This document shows positions 43,802 through 52,109 of a stretch of DNA of 64,000 nucleotides, piece by piece. The stretch's first letter is position 1; each line of letters starts with the position of its first letter. The position numbers and the translations under genes were made by a program. This stretch comes from Salinimicrobium sp050750585 (GTDB taxonomy: Bacteria; Bacteroidota; Bacteroidia; Flavobacteriales; Flavobacteriaceae), in NCBI RefSeq assembly GCF_050750585.1, contig NZ_JBOJLM010000001.1, positions 124,001-188,000 on the forward strand, read 5' to 3'. The notes below the pieces were generated by a model that worked only from the letters and a program-made list of their open reading frames with translations, was not told where the DNA came from and ran no database searches.

Positions 43802-44167
43802 ATGAAGAAAACAGTTGTTTTAAAGACCTTGCTGGTCTTGAATATTTTTTTAGGATTTTCCTGTGATAAGAATGATGCTATTGAGGGAACCCTGCCGGGT
43901 ACATGGATTGAGGTGCAACCTGTATATGAACGCACCACTCTTTTGTTTTCTTCGGAAAATAAAATGGTAAAAATAGATGGAGAGGGTAATGAAGAGAATT
44001 TCTCTTATGAAATTAAAGGAGATTCAATTCATTTGATTAAAACCGGACAGGAAGATGTGCGTAGATTCTTTTTTAAGAAACTTGATCCTGCCAGGTTCCA
44101 GATAGGAAATTTTTATACCACCAATCCTGAGGTTGAGGGTGCATTCATGATCTTTGAACGACAATAG
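43802..44167 (+). CDS. Lipocalin-like lipoprotein, small
   Basis: The 121-residue product has a lipoprotein signal (NIFLGFSCDKN, Cys at about 21) and a mature part with the GTW strand and up-down beta pattern of lipocalin-like proteins (EGTLPGTWIEVQP, then FSYEIKGDSIHL). Ligand unknown. It interrupts the usual neighbourhood of tsf and pyrH and points opposite to both. Confidence 0.72.
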   Translation: MKKTVVLKTLLVLNIFLGFSCDKNDAIEGTLPGTWIEVQPVYERTTLLFSSENKMVKIDGEGNEENFSYEIKGDSIHLIKTGQEDVRRFFFKKLDPARFQIGNFYTTNPEVEGAFMIFERQ

Positions 44168-44185
44168 TGGGGTATCAAAAAAGGC

Positions 44186-44219
44186 AAAAAACCCGCTCCT
44201 TTTTGGAAGCGGGTTTTTT
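44186..44219. terminator. Bidirectional terminator between the lipoprotein gene and tsf
   Basis: A 12-bp perfect stem (44186-44197 with 44208-44219) has A-runs and T-runs on its two sides. Confidence 0.92.
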
Positions 44220-44239
44220 ATTGTATAAAAAGTTTATGC

Positions 44240-45064
44240 TTATCCTAAAGCAACTCTTTCAAAAGCAACTACAGAAAGATTGGCATTTTCAGACTTTACA
44301 TATTCAGCAACAGACATTTTACTGTCTTTGATGAAATCCTGGTTTACAAGAGTATTGTCTTTAAAGAAACGCTTGATCTTACCTTTAGCGATATTGTCAA
44401 GCATACCTTCTGGCTTACCTTCCTGTCTTAGTTGATCTTTAGCGATCTCTATTTCTTTCTCGATTACAGACTGGTCAACCCCTTCTTCGTTCAAAGCAAC
44501 AGGGTTCATGGCAGCTGCCTGCATAGAAACGTTCTTAGCAATTTCGTCAGCGCTTTCTGTTTGTTCAGAAAGTCCTGTTAGAACAGCAATCTTGTTACCT
44601 GCGTGGATATAAGAACCTACGAAAGGAGCTTCAAGAGTCCTGAAGTCACCAATCTCGATTTTCTCACCAATAACACCAGTTTGTTCAGTTAATTTCTCCT
44701 GTACAGTGATGCCTTTGTAATCTTTTGCAAGTAATTCTTCTTTTGAATTTACGTTCAAAGCAAGATCAGCGAAGTCTTGAGCAAGTTGAATGAAAGATTC
44801 ATTCTTAGCAACGAAATCTGTCTCACAGTTAAGGGAAACGATCACACCTCTGGTGTTGCCTTCGTTCACTGTAGCAATCACGGCTCCTTCAGAAGATTCT
44901 CTGTCGGCACGATTGGCAGCAACTTTTTGGCCTTTCTTACGAAGTACTTCAATAGCTTTTTCGTAATCCCCTTCGGCTTCAACCAATGCCTTTTTACAGT
45001 CCATCATACCGGCACCGGTTGCTTTTCTCAATTTATTTACTTCTGCGGCGGTTATATTAGCCAT
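44240..45064 (-). CDS. tsf: Elongation factor Ts
   Basis: The 274-residue factor exchanges GDP for GTP on EF-Tu. It has the N-terminal UBA-like domain (VNKLRKATGAGMMDCKKALVEAEGD) and the core motif CETDFVAKNE at about 79-88. It follows rpsB after 92 bp with a hairpin between, an arrangement known to lower tsf expression relative to S2. Confidence 0.97.
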   Translation of the reverse strand: MANITAAEVNKLRKATGAGMMDCKKALVEAEGDYEKAIEVLRKKGQKVAANRADRESSEGAVIATVNEGNTRGVIVSLNCETDFVAKNESFIQLAQDFADLALNVNSKEELLAKDYKGITVQEKLTEQTGVIGEKIEIGDFRTLEAPFVGSYIHAGNKIAVLTGLSEQTESADEIAKNVSMQAAAMNPVALNEEGVDQSVIEKEIEIAKDQLRQEGKPEGMLDNIAKGKIKRFFKDNTLVNQDFIKDSKMSVAEYVKSENANLSVVAFERVALG

Positions 45065-45084
45065 AGTCTTAAATGTATTTTATT

Positions 45085-45136
45085 AAAAAAAATAAGTCGT
45101 TTAGTTAAATTCAAATGAATGCAACCAAACGACTTA
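45085..45136 (-). terminator. Terminator or attenuator between rpsB and tsf
   Basis: TAAGTCGTTT (45093-45102) pairs with AAACGACTTA (45127-45136), 10 bp, followed on the minus strand by eight T. It is about 20 bp after the rpsB stop and before the tsf start, so it could be partly read through. Confidence 0.75.
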
Positions 45137-45156
45137 CAGATCAATATTATTAACTT

Positions 45157-46056
45157 CTATTCTTCTTCGTCGTTAGAGCTTGCATTAGCTAAAGTCTCTT
45201 TTTTAGACTCCAGCTTTACATCCTGCTGAGCTTCTTTCATGTCTTTTTTATCCTGTGGATCTGTAGACGGAACTTCAGCTTCTACTCTTGGCTTTCTTGC
45301 CTTAGGAGCTTTTTTTGCAGGTTTGTCTTCTGCAGAATCTTCTTCTTTACCTTCTTTTCCTGAAGCTTTTCTTTCAGAAAGGCCTTCTACGATAGAGTCG
45401 GCCACGTAAGAAACAACTTTACTAATTGATTTAGAAGCATCATCGTTTGCAGGGATAACATAATCCACATCTCTTGGATCTGAATTGGTGTCAACCATTG
45501 CAAAAATTGGAATGTTTAATTTTTGAGCTTCTTTAACCGCGATGTGTTCACGAGTGATGTCTACTACGAATAGGGCACCTGGAAGGCGGCTCATATCGGC
45601 AATAGAACCTAAGTTCTTATCCAACTTAGCTCTTAAACGATCTACTTGTAAGCGTTCTTTCTTAGAAAGTGTGTTGAAAGTACCGTCTTTCTTCATTCTG
45701 TCGATAGAAGCCATTTTCTTAACAGCTTTACGAATAGTAACGAAGTTGGTCAACATACCACCAGGCCATCTTTCGGTGATGTAAGGCATGTTAGCTCTTT
45801 CGGCTTGTTCAGCAACAATTTCTTTTGCTTGTTTCTTGGTAGCTACGAAGAGTATTTTTCTACCGCTGGCTGCAATTTTGCTAAGAGCCTCACCGGCTTC
45901 CTGCATTTTAGCAGCACTCTTGTATAGGTTGATGATGTGAATCCCATTGCGCTCCATGTATATGTAAGGCGCCATGTTCGGGTTCCATCTTCTTGTGAGG
46001 TGTCCAAAATGTACACCTGCATCAAGTAATTCTTTTACTTCTACTTTGTTTGCCAT
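45157..46056 (-). CDS. rpsB: Small ribosomal subunit protein S2
   Basis: The 299-residue protein begins with the S2 core (ELLDAGVHFGHLTRRWNPNM, FVATKKQAKEIV, PYITERWPGGMLTNF). The last 65 residues or so are a Lys/Ala/Glu-rich tail (EEDSAEDKPAKKAPKARKPR), longer than in E. coli (241 residues). This tail is common in Bacteroidetes. It is preceded by a 182-bp gap with a candidate structured leader. Confidence 0.97.
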   Translation of the reverse strand: MANKVEVKELLDAGVHFGHLTRRWNPNMAPYIYMERNGIHIINLYKSAAKMQEAGEALSKIAASGRKILFVATKKQAKEIVAEQAERANMPYITERWPGGMLTNFVTIRKAVKKMASIDRMKKDGTFNTLSKKERLQVDRLRAKLDKNLGSIADMSRLPGALFVVDITREHIAVKEAQKLNIPIFAMVDTNSDPRDVDYVIPANDDASKSISKVVSYVADSIVEGLSERKASGKEGKEEDSAEDKPAKKAPKARKPRVEAEVPSTDPQDKKDMKEAQQDVKLESKKETLANASSNDEEE

Positions 46057-46238
46057 TTTTGTAATAGTTTACGTTCTGTTGAGATAGCAACAACCAGGTG
46101 GCGATACGATATCAGGCCCTGACTGTTTAGATGCTAAACTAACCACCGGCACTTCGACGAGCTTAGTGTGATCCCGGAGTAACAACAAAAATCTAATGAT
46201 TTAAATGAACTTTTAGTGTCTTTAAACACCAAATAATA
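46057..46238 (-). ncRNA. Candidate structured RNA leader of rpsB
   Basis: In the 182-bp gap between rpsI and rpsB, complementary arms suggest a three-way junction. An outer stem GGTGG (46097-46101) with CCACC (46143-46147) encloses two perfect hairpins: TCAGG-C-CCTGA (46112-46122) and GTTTAG-ATG-CTAAAC (46125-46139). The rpsB start is 41 bp further on in the transcript. Such a shape upstream of an r-protein gene suggests feedback control by S2, as known for rpsB leaders in other phyla, but no covariation was checked. Confidence 0.4.
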
Positions 46239-46625
46239 TTAACGTTTAGAGAACTGGAATTTCTTACGAGCTTTCTTCTGACCAAATTTCTTACGTTCAA
46301 CCATTCTTGGGTCTCTTGTAAGTAATCCTTCTGGCTTAAGCGTAGTTCTGTTCTCGGCGTCTAACTCTACCATAGCTCTTGAAAGAGCAAGGCGAATAGC
46401 TTCGGCCTGTCCTGTGATCCCACCACCGTACACATTTACTTTGATATCAAAGCTTTCGTTGTTTCCGGTCATGTTAAGAGGCTGTCTTACCTTGTACTGA
46501 AGCGTGCTTGTAGAGAAGTAATCCTTAACGTCTTTTTTGTTTACAGTGATGTTTCCGCTTCCTGTAGAAACGTATACACGTGCAACAGCCGTTTTTCTAC
46601 GGCCAATTTTGTGAATAACTTCCAT
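46239..46625 (-). CDS. rpsI: Small ribosomal subunit protein S9
   Basis: The 128-residue protein has the S9 pattern (IGRRKTAVARVYVSTGSGNITVN, GGGITGQAEAIRLALSRA, LTRDPRMVERKKFGQKKARK) and the C-terminal KKFQFSKR that reaches the P-site tRNA. Its ATG overlaps the rplM stop by one base. Confidence 0.97.
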   Translation of the reverse strand: MEVIHKIGRRKTAVARVYVSTGSGNITVNKKDVKDYFSTSTLQYKVRQPLNMTGNNESFDIKVNVYGGGITGQAEAIRLALSRAMVELDAENRTTLKPEGLLTRDPRMVERKKFGQKKARKKFQFSKR

Positions 46626-47080
46626 TACTTAAGATCGTTTAAGTTAATAGTTTTTGGCTTTTGCGCCTGAACGTCATGTTCAGATCCTGCAAAAACTCTT
46701 AGGTTTCGGTAAAGATCTGCTCCAAGTTTGTTCTTTGGTAGCATTCCTTTTACTGCATTTTCCACAAGTCTCTCTGGACCTTTAGTGAATAATTCCGAAG
46801 CAGTAAGGCTTCTTTGACCCCCAGGATAGCCGGTGTGGCGAATGTACTCTTTAGAGTCCCATTTCTTTCCTGTTAAGTTGATCTTCTCGGCATTGATAAC
46901 AACTACGTTATCACCGCAATCAACGTGTGGGGTAAAATTAGCTTTGTACTTTCCTCTTAGTAGCTTTGCTACTACAGAAGAAAGGCGGCCTAGGGCCTGT
47001 CCTTCAGCGTCTACAACAACCCACTCTTTATTTACAGTGGCTTTGTTGGCAGAAACCGTTTTGTAGCTTAATGTGTCCAC
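46625..47080 (-). CDS. rplM: Large ribosomal subunit protein L13
   Basis: The 151-residue protein has the L13 core (EWVVVDAEGQALGRLSSVVAKLLRGK, then HVDCGDNVVVINAEKI, YIRHTGYPGGQ and the GMLPKNKLG block). It is the first gene of the operon rplM-rpsI-rpsB-tsf, behind the best -33/-7 promoter match of the window. Confidence 0.97.
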   Translation of the reverse strand: MDTLSYKTVSANKATVNKEWVVVDAEGQALGRLSSVVAKLLRGKYKANFTPHVDCGDNVVVINAEKINLTGKKWDSKEYIRHTGYPGGQRSLTASELFTKGPERLVENAVKGMLPKNKLGADLYRNLRVFAGSEHDVQAQKPKTINLNDLK

Positions 47081-47136
47081 ACTAATTAAATTTACTTAAT
47101 AATTAAACATTCCATTCCCTGCATAAAACAGGGGTG

Positions 47137-47167
47137 CAAATGTACAACTATAAATTTATATTACAAA
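47137..47167 (-). promoter_or_regulatory. Promoter of the rplM-rpsI-rpsB-tsf operon
   Basis: On the coding strand TTTG (plus 47164-47167) and TACATTTG (plus 47137-47144) are spaced exactly 19 bp, an excellent match to the Bacteroidetes consensus. The rplM start is 57 bp downstream. Confidence 0.75.
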
Positions 47168-47427
47168 TGGCACTTTCATTAATTTAAAAGGTTTAAATAA
47201 ACTGATTTTCAGGAGTATTTACTTTTACGTAATAAGAGCCTTTTTTCTCCTCATTATGAGGTTGCCGAAACCACCTGCACAACTTTCTTTCTTCCATAAA
47301 CTTTTTTTGAATGAATTTTCCCTTGCTCTGGCCGCGTAGTTAAAGGGCTTAGTCGTTAAAGAGCGCATAATCACCGACTAACGGATCATTTTATGTTAAA
47401 AAATTATTAAAAAAGATTAACTGCTTT
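47168..47427. other. Gene-free spacer with an inverted repeat
   Basis: Between the two divergent promoters no gene is seen. TTAGTCG (47349-47355) and CGACTAA (47375-47381) form an inverted repeat with a 19-base spacer, and CCTCATTATGAGG near 47256 is a palindrome. Either may be a regulatory site for the lipoprotein gene; neither has other support. Confidence 0.35.
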
Positions 47428-47435
47428 TATCTTTG
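47428..47435 (+). promoter_or_regulatory. -7 promoter box of the lipocalin-like lipoprotein gene
   Basis: TATCTTTG matches TAnnTTTG, 34 bp before the start codon. No good -33 TTTG is at the usual distance. Confidence 0.55.
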
Positions 47436-47469
47436 CACCCTGTTATAATGAAAAAGAAAAGGATAAGAA

Positions 47470-48075
47470 ATGAAAAAATTGTTACAAAGAATGATGATTG
47501 GCGGAGTAGGAGTAGGTATGCTAATTTCCTGTTCTGCAGATAGTGTGAATGATGATGCACTATCACTTAATGCCACAACCTCTACAGTACCTACACAAAA
47601 TCTTACTATGAATGATTTGGCCGGTACGTGGAACATGTATTCCATGACCTCTATTGGAGAAGGAAAAACCGTTGATTTTGACCTGGATGGGAATTCCACT
47701 TATGATCTTCTAGCAGAGACAGATTGTTTTGACAGCATGTTTTTTGTTTTTGAAACCGATGGTGATGTTTTAACCGAACAGGCCAGATTATTTTTTGACG
47801 GTACTTCAGGGAAATTTACCTGTGCAACCACAGGCCAGTACGCTGCGACATATCAAATAAGTGGTAATGACCTTACCGTTACCTTTGTAGTGAACGGTGT
47901 GGAGTATACTCAGTCTAAAACAGTTTCCCGTTTCAGTGAAAATGGAAAAGAATATTTAAAAGTAACGCTGACTGAAGCAGAGACCGATTCGGCTGTTTAT
48001 GTGGCCAAAGATCCGGGTGGCACCGTAGCTTCAGATATTAAGCAAATTGATATGGTATACCAAAGAGCTGAATAA
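47470..48075 (+). CDS. Lipocalin-like lipoprotein
   Basis: The 201-residue product has a lipoprotein signal (GVGMLISCSADS, Cys at about 21) and a lipocalin-like beta domain (DLAGTWNMYSMTSIG at about 50-64, then FVFETDGDV, YAATYQISGNDLTVTF). Ligand and role are unknown. It is monocistronic, with a long perfect terminator that contains the AAAAATGnCATTTTT palindrome. It is acidic and Thr-rich. Confidence 0.75.
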   Translation: MKKLLQRMMIGGVGVGMLISCSADSVNDDALSLNATTSTVPTQNLTMNDLAGTWNMYSMTSIGEGKTVDFDLDGNSTYDLLAETDCFDSMFFVFETDGDVLTEQARLFFDGTSGKFTCATTGQYAATYQISGNDLTVTFVVNGVEYTQSKTVSRFSENGKEYLKVTLTEAETDSAVYVAKDPGGTVASDIKQIDMVYQRAE

Positions 48076-48093
48076 AGTAATTTTTGCCCCCAG

Positions 48094-48136
48094 AAAAGAA
48101 TCCCCAAAAATGTCATTTTTGGGGATTCTTTTTTAA
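48094..48136 (+). terminator. Terminator with palindromic core
   Basis: A 19-bp perfect inverted repeat (48094-48112 with 48114-48132) followed by T. Its centre is AAAAATGTCATTTTT (48106-48120). Confidence 0.85.
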
Positions 48137-48189
48137 TGTATAAGGAATAATGTATAAGGAATAATGTATAAGGAATAATGTATAAGGAA
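48134..48189. repeat. Four tandem copies of a 14-bp unit
   Basis: TAATGTATAAGGAA is repeated perfectly four times (starts 48134, 48148, 48162, 48176). It lies directly after the terminator and 53 bp from the stop of the antitoxin gene. It has no spacers, so it is not a CRISPR. Confidence 0.95.
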
Positions 48190-48241
48190 TATTGTTTCGG
48201 CAAACAACAGTCAGTTTTTTTACCATTGTTACCTGTAGTGC

Positions 48242-48574
48242 TTATGCTACTTTAAAATCCTCATCTTTTAATTCAACACTAAATTTAATATTAGCTTTTA
48301 AAGCCCGGAATACTTTCAAAATCGTCTCAATAGTTACATTTTTTGCATTCCGTTCTAGTTTGGAAATTTGCGACTTTTGAACACCTACCAATTCTCCGAG
48401 CTGCTCTTGAGTCAGTTGTCTTTCTTTTCTGGCAGATTTTATCATTTCTCCTAAAACTTCCAATTTCAGGTCAAACTCATATTTGTCACGATCCTTTGTT
48501 CCAACTTCACCAATATGTTTGTCTTTCATTTGATCGAGCGTCATCATTTTCATTTTTTCCTTTGGGGTGTCCAT
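48242..48574 (-). CDS. HigA-like XRE antitoxin
   Basis: The 110-residue protein has a Xre/Cro helix-turn-helix in its middle (RQLTQEQLGELVGVQKSQISKLER, about 53-76) followed by a short C-terminal strand region (IKFSVELKDEDF). It lies 12 bp downstream of the toxin gene. In toxin-first (higBA-type) modules the second gene encodes the antitoxin, which binds the toxin and the operator. The start is the ATG at 48574 (MDTPKEKMKMM); the internal ATGs are less likely. Confidence 0.85.
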   Translation of the reverse strand: MDTPKEKMKMMTLDQMKDKHIGEVGTKDRDKYEFDLKLEVLGEMIKSARKERQLTQEQLGELVGVQKSQISKLERNAKNVTIETILKVFRALKANIKFSVELKDEDFKVA

Positions 48575-48586
48575 AACTTTTGATTT

Positions 48587-48918
48587 TTATTGCTCAAAAT
48601 ATTCTTTCTTTATCTGTTTTGCTTTTTCAATTTCTTCTTTTGGCACTTTATCGGTTTTTTTGATAATGCCGTGTGTGGAAATTACAAGTGTTTCAGTTTT
48701 TTCCGTTTTATCCCAGAAGGCAAATAATCTATATTGTAGTCCTCTAAATTTTGTTCTGAATTCCCATATATCATCTGTAAGTTTCTTGAATAATTTCGGG
48801 TCGTTTACAAGTTTCGCTTTATCTAAATTGAAAAAATTTTCTTTCTCGTTTTCTCGTCCAGGTTTTCAAGAAAGTCAATTGCCTGCTCTAGAAAAACGAC
48901 TTCAAACTTTTTCTCCAT
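48587..48918 (-). pseudogene. HigB/RelE-like toxin, frameshifted
   Basis: Reading from ATG 48916-48918 gives MEKKFEVVFLEQAIDFLENL and then stops soon after the run near 48831-48836. In the next frame a full C-terminal half continues to TAA 48587-48589 (DIWEFRTKFRGLQYRLFAFWDK, then VISTHGIIKKTDKVPKEEIE). The span is 332 bp, which is not a multiple of three. One more T on the coding strand in the homopolymer (T6 to T7) would restore a 110-residue phage-Gp49/HigB-type mRNA interferase. So the toxin is inactive here, or the base call is wrong, or slippage makes some product. Confidence 0.75.
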
Positions 48919-48925
48919 TCAGATT

Positions 48926-48951
48926 GCTTTGTTGTTCTCCAACAACAAAGC
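48926..48951. promoter_or_regulatory. Candidate HigA operator
   Basis: GCTTTGTTGTT (48926-48936) and AACAACAAAGC (48941-48951) form a perfect 11-bp inverted repeat with a 4-base spacer, just before the toxin start and overlapping its -7 box. A second repeat, AAGTTTC (48959-48965) with GAAACTT (48974-48980), follows. Both fit antitoxin binding. Confidence 0.65.
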
Positions 48952-48953
48952 TA
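48946..48953 (-). promoter_or_regulatory. -7 promoter box of the toxin-antitoxin module
   Basis: CAAAGCTA on the plus strand reads TAGCTTTG on the coding strand, 28 bp before the toxin start. Confidence 0.5.
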
Positions 48954-49062
48954 ATGCAAAGTTTCAATATATGGAAACTTTTATAGATGAGATTACATCA
49001 TAAGTAACATTTTTGAATCATCTATCTCCTTAATCCTTAGACATTATCCCTTAATCCTTGCC

Positions 49063-51888
49063 TTAATGTGCTTCCAGCCAGTTTTCTCCCAGGCCAAGTT
49101 CTACTTCCAGGGGTACTTCCATCTTAAAGGCGTTCTCCATTTCATGTTTCACCATTTTTTCAATGTCCTGTAATTCGGGACGGTACACATCAAAAACAAG
49201 TTCATCATGTACCTGTAACAGCATTTTTGTGCGGTAGTTCCCTTCCTGTAGCTTTTCGTGGATATTGATCATGGCCAGCTTAATGATATCGGCGGCGCTT
49301 CCCTGTATTGGGGCGTTTACAGCATTCCTTTCGGCTGCACTCCGCACCATCTGGTTACGGGAATTGATATCCCGCAAATACCTTCTTCTGCCGAGCACTG
49401 TTTGCACATATCCATGTTCGCGGGCAAATTCTACCTGTTCACTAATGAAATTCCGAAGCTTTGGATAGGTCTTATAATATGTGTCTATAAGTTCTTTTGC
49501 TTCTCCTCTGGAAAGTTCGGTTTGATTGCTTAATCCAAAAGCCGAAACCCCGTATACAATTCCGAAGTTCACAGTTTTTGCATTGCTACGTTGTTCCCTG
49601 GTGACCTCTTCTATAGGAACATTAAAAACTTTTGCAGCCGTAGAAGCGTGAATATCCTGATTCTGTTGAAATGCAGAGATCATGTTGTCTTCCTGACTCA
49701 AGGCTGCGATAATTCTTAGTTCTATCTGGGAATAATCTGCCGCCAGTAAAATATGGTCTTCATCTCTGGGGACAAATGCCTGTCGCACCTGTCGTCCTCT
49801 CTCGGTACGGATTGGAATATTCTGAAGGTTGGGGTTTGTTGAGCTCAATCTTCCTGTAGCTGCAACCGTTTGCATATAATCTGTATGCACTCTGCCCGTA
49901 TTCTCATTTACCTGCAGGGGCAGGGCATCAATATAGGTGTTCTTGAGTTTTACGAGTCCGCGGTAGTCGAGTACCTGCCGGACTATTGCATGCTGCGGCG
50001 CCAGGGCCGAGAGAATTTCTTCGCCCGTAGAATATTGTCCAGATTTTGTCTTTTTTGGCTTCTCTACCAGTTTCAGTTTTTCAAATAAAATGATACCGAG
50101 CTGTTTTGGGGAGCCTATATTAAACTCTTCTCCTGCGGTCTCAAAAATGGCATTTTCGAGCTGCTTTATATCTTTATCTAATGCTTCGGAAAGGCTCGCC
50201 AAAAAGTCTTTGTCCAGTTTTATGCCCTCCAGCTCCATATCGGCCAGTACCCGTACCAGCGGAATCTCAATCTCATTGAAAAGTTTTTCAGTATTGGCCT
50301 CCTTTAATTCAGGTGTAAAATGCTGTTTCAGCTGAAGGATCACATCGGCATCTTCAGCACTAAATTCAGTTTGCTGTTCCAGCGAAATATCACGCATGGA
50401 TTTTTGGTTCTTTCCTTTTCCCAGCAATTCTTCCACAAAAACGGGAGAGTAATTTAGATAAGTTTCTGCAAGTACATCCAGGCTGTGGCGCATATCGGGA
50501 TTGATAAGGTAATGCGCGATCATGGTATCAAAGAGCGGCCCTTTGAACCTGATGTTGTACTTAGCCAGTACTTTAATATCGTGTTTTAAGTTTTGTCCTA
50601 CTTTTTCAATGTCTTCAGCTTCAAAGAAAGGACGGAGTTTTTCCATGACCTCCTGTGCTTCGGCCCGATTTTCGGGTACCGGAAGATAAAATCCTTTTCC
50701 GGCTTCCCATGAAAATGCAACACCAATAATTTCTGCGGAAAGAGGGTTTGATCCGGTGGTGGTGAACTCAAAACAAACGCACTTTTGCTTCATTAAATTC
50801 TGAAGGAAAAGCTCCATCGCAAAACCTGAATTTACACTCTGATAAACATGAGGTACATCTTTAATGGTCTTTCTTCCTGAAAATTTCTCCACACTTTCGG
50901 CTGCTTCGGTGCCAAAAAGGGAAAATTGTCCGGCTCCTGCCTCCCGTTCCTGGGCTTTTGCAGTAGCTGTGCTCGTAACCTGTGTAGGCCTGGCTGTTTC
51001 TTCTCCCGAAAACAACTTCAGAAATTGCTCTTTTAGACGCCTGAATTCCAGTTCTTCAAAGATCTCCTGCACCTTTTCGGCATCGGGCATGGAAAGTTCA
51101 TAATCTTCAGCATGAAATTTCACATCACAGTCAGTCATAATGGCTGCCAATTGTTTAGACATCATACCCTGTTCGGCGTGAGCCTCCACTTTTTCGCGCA
51201 TCTTCCCTTTCAGCTTATCGGTATTTGCCAGCAGGTTTTCCATGCTGCCAAACTCTTGCAGGAATTTCTTGGCCGTTTTTTCACCCACTCCCGGCAAGCC
51301 CGGGATATTATCTACTGCATCGCCCATCATTCCAAGAAAGTCTATCACCTGCTCGGGGCGTTCTACTGCGAATTTTTTCTGTACTTCGGGGATTCCCCAA
51401 ATTTCAATTCCGTTACCCATACGGGCCGGGCGGTACATAAAGATATTTTCGGAGACCAGCTGCGCAAAATCTTTATCGGGCGTTACCATGAAGACTTTAT
51501 AGCCTTCTTTTTCTGCCTGTTTTGCGAGGGTGCCAATAATGTCATCGGCCTCACAACCCGGTAGTACTACCACGGGAATGTGCATGGCGGTTAATATCTC
51601 CTGTATGTAAGGAATGGCTTTTAAAATAGGTTCGGGCGTGGCATCGCGGTGCGCTTTATAAGCTTCAAACAATTCGGTGCGGGCGGCACTTCCTTCCTTA
51701 TCAAAACACACGGCTAAATGATCGGGCTGTTCACGTCTTATAACGTCAAACAGGGAATTCATAAAGCCCATAATGGCCGAGGTATCAAGACCCTTGGAGT
51801 TCACAATGGGATTGTTGATAAAAGCGTAATAACCCCTAAAAATCAGGGCGTAAGCATCGAGAAGGAATAGACGTTTTTGTTCGGGCAT
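49063..51888 (-). CDS. polA: DNA polymerase I
   Basis: The 941-residue protein has all three domains: 5'-3' exonuclease (about 1-300, FLLDAYALIFRGYYAF, then GMMGDAVDNIPGLPGVGEKTAKK), 3'-5' exonuclease-like domain (about 330-530) with FEFTTTGSNPLSAEIIGVAF where the usual first Asp (DTET) reads FTTTG, so proofreading may be reduced or lost, and polymerase A (about 560-941) with LLAADYSQIELRIIAAL, the O-helix region RSNAKTVNFGIVYG and LLQVHDELVF. It fills gaps in repair and lagging-strand synthesis. It is a single gene. The stop lies among short CCTTAATCC repeats. Confidence 0.95.
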   Translation of the reverse strand: MPEQKRLFLLDAYALIFRGYYAFINNPIVNSKGLDTSAIMGFMNSLFDVIRREQPDHLAVCFDKEGSAARTELFEAYKAHRDATPEPILKAIPYIQEILTAMHIPVVVLPGCEADDIIGTLAKQAEKEGYKVFMVTPDKDFAQLVSENIFMYRPARMGNGIEIWGIPEVQKKFAVERPEQVIDFLGMMGDAVDNIPGLPGVGEKTAKKFLQEFGSMENLLANTDKLKGKMREKVEAHAEQGMMSKQLAAIMTDCDVKFHAEDYELSMPDAEKVQEIFEELEFRRLKEQFLKLFSGEETARPTQVTSTATAKAQEREAGAGQFSLFGTEAAESVEKFSGRKTIKDVPHVYQSVNSGFAMELFLQNLMKQKCVCFEFTTTGSNPLSAEIIGVAFSWEAGKGFYLPVPENRAEAQEVMEKLRPFFEAEDIEKVGQNLKHDIKVLAKYNIRFKGPLFDTMIAHYLINPDMRHSLDVLAETYLNYSPVFVEELLGKGKNQKSMRDISLEQQTEFSAEDADVILQLKQHFTPELKEANTEKLFNEIEIPLVRVLADMELEGIKLDKDFLASLSEALDKDIKQLENAIFETAGEEFNIGSPKQLGIILFEKLKLVEKPKKTKSGQYSTGEEILSALAPQHAIVRQVLDYRGLVKLKNTYIDALPLQVNENTGRVHTDYMQTVAATGRLSSTNPNLQNIPIRTERGRQVRQAFVPRDEDHILLAADYSQIELRIIAALSQEDNMISAFQQNQDIHASTAAKVFNVPIEEVTREQRSNAKTVNFGIVYGVSAFGLSNQTELSRGEAKELIDTYYKTYPKLRNFISEQVEFAREHGYVQTVLGRRRYLRDINSRNQMVRSAAERNAVNAPIQGSAADIIKLAMINIHEKLQEGNYRTKMLLQVHDELVFDVYRPELQDIEKMVKHEMENAFKMEVPLEVELGLGENWLEAH

Positions 51889-52026
51889 GAATTAAATTTT
51901 AAGAGGATAAATTTACGAAACTTAAATGAGTATTAAGGTGGCCTTTGCAGGAGTGAGGTTTAAGTATTCAGTGTTAATATAATAGCAACAAATTGTAAGT
52001 TTTAAGCCGATAACCTGGGCGGACTC

Positions 52027-52070
52027 AAAAAAGTGTGCCGGTATGTTTTTCAGGAAAAACATACCGGCAC
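52027..52070 (-). terminator. Terminator of the sugar permease gene
   Basis: A perfect 16-bp stem (52035-52050 with 52055-52070) with a 4-base loop, followed on the minus strand by six T after a short CAC. Confidence 0.88.
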
Positions 52071-52109
52071 AACTCAATTATCTAAAAAACTTCAGGAGTA
52101 ACCTGACTT

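Noticed and set aside
48134..48189. CRISPR-like repeat
   Set aside because: Units of 14 bp are directly joined with no spacers; it is a minisatellite.
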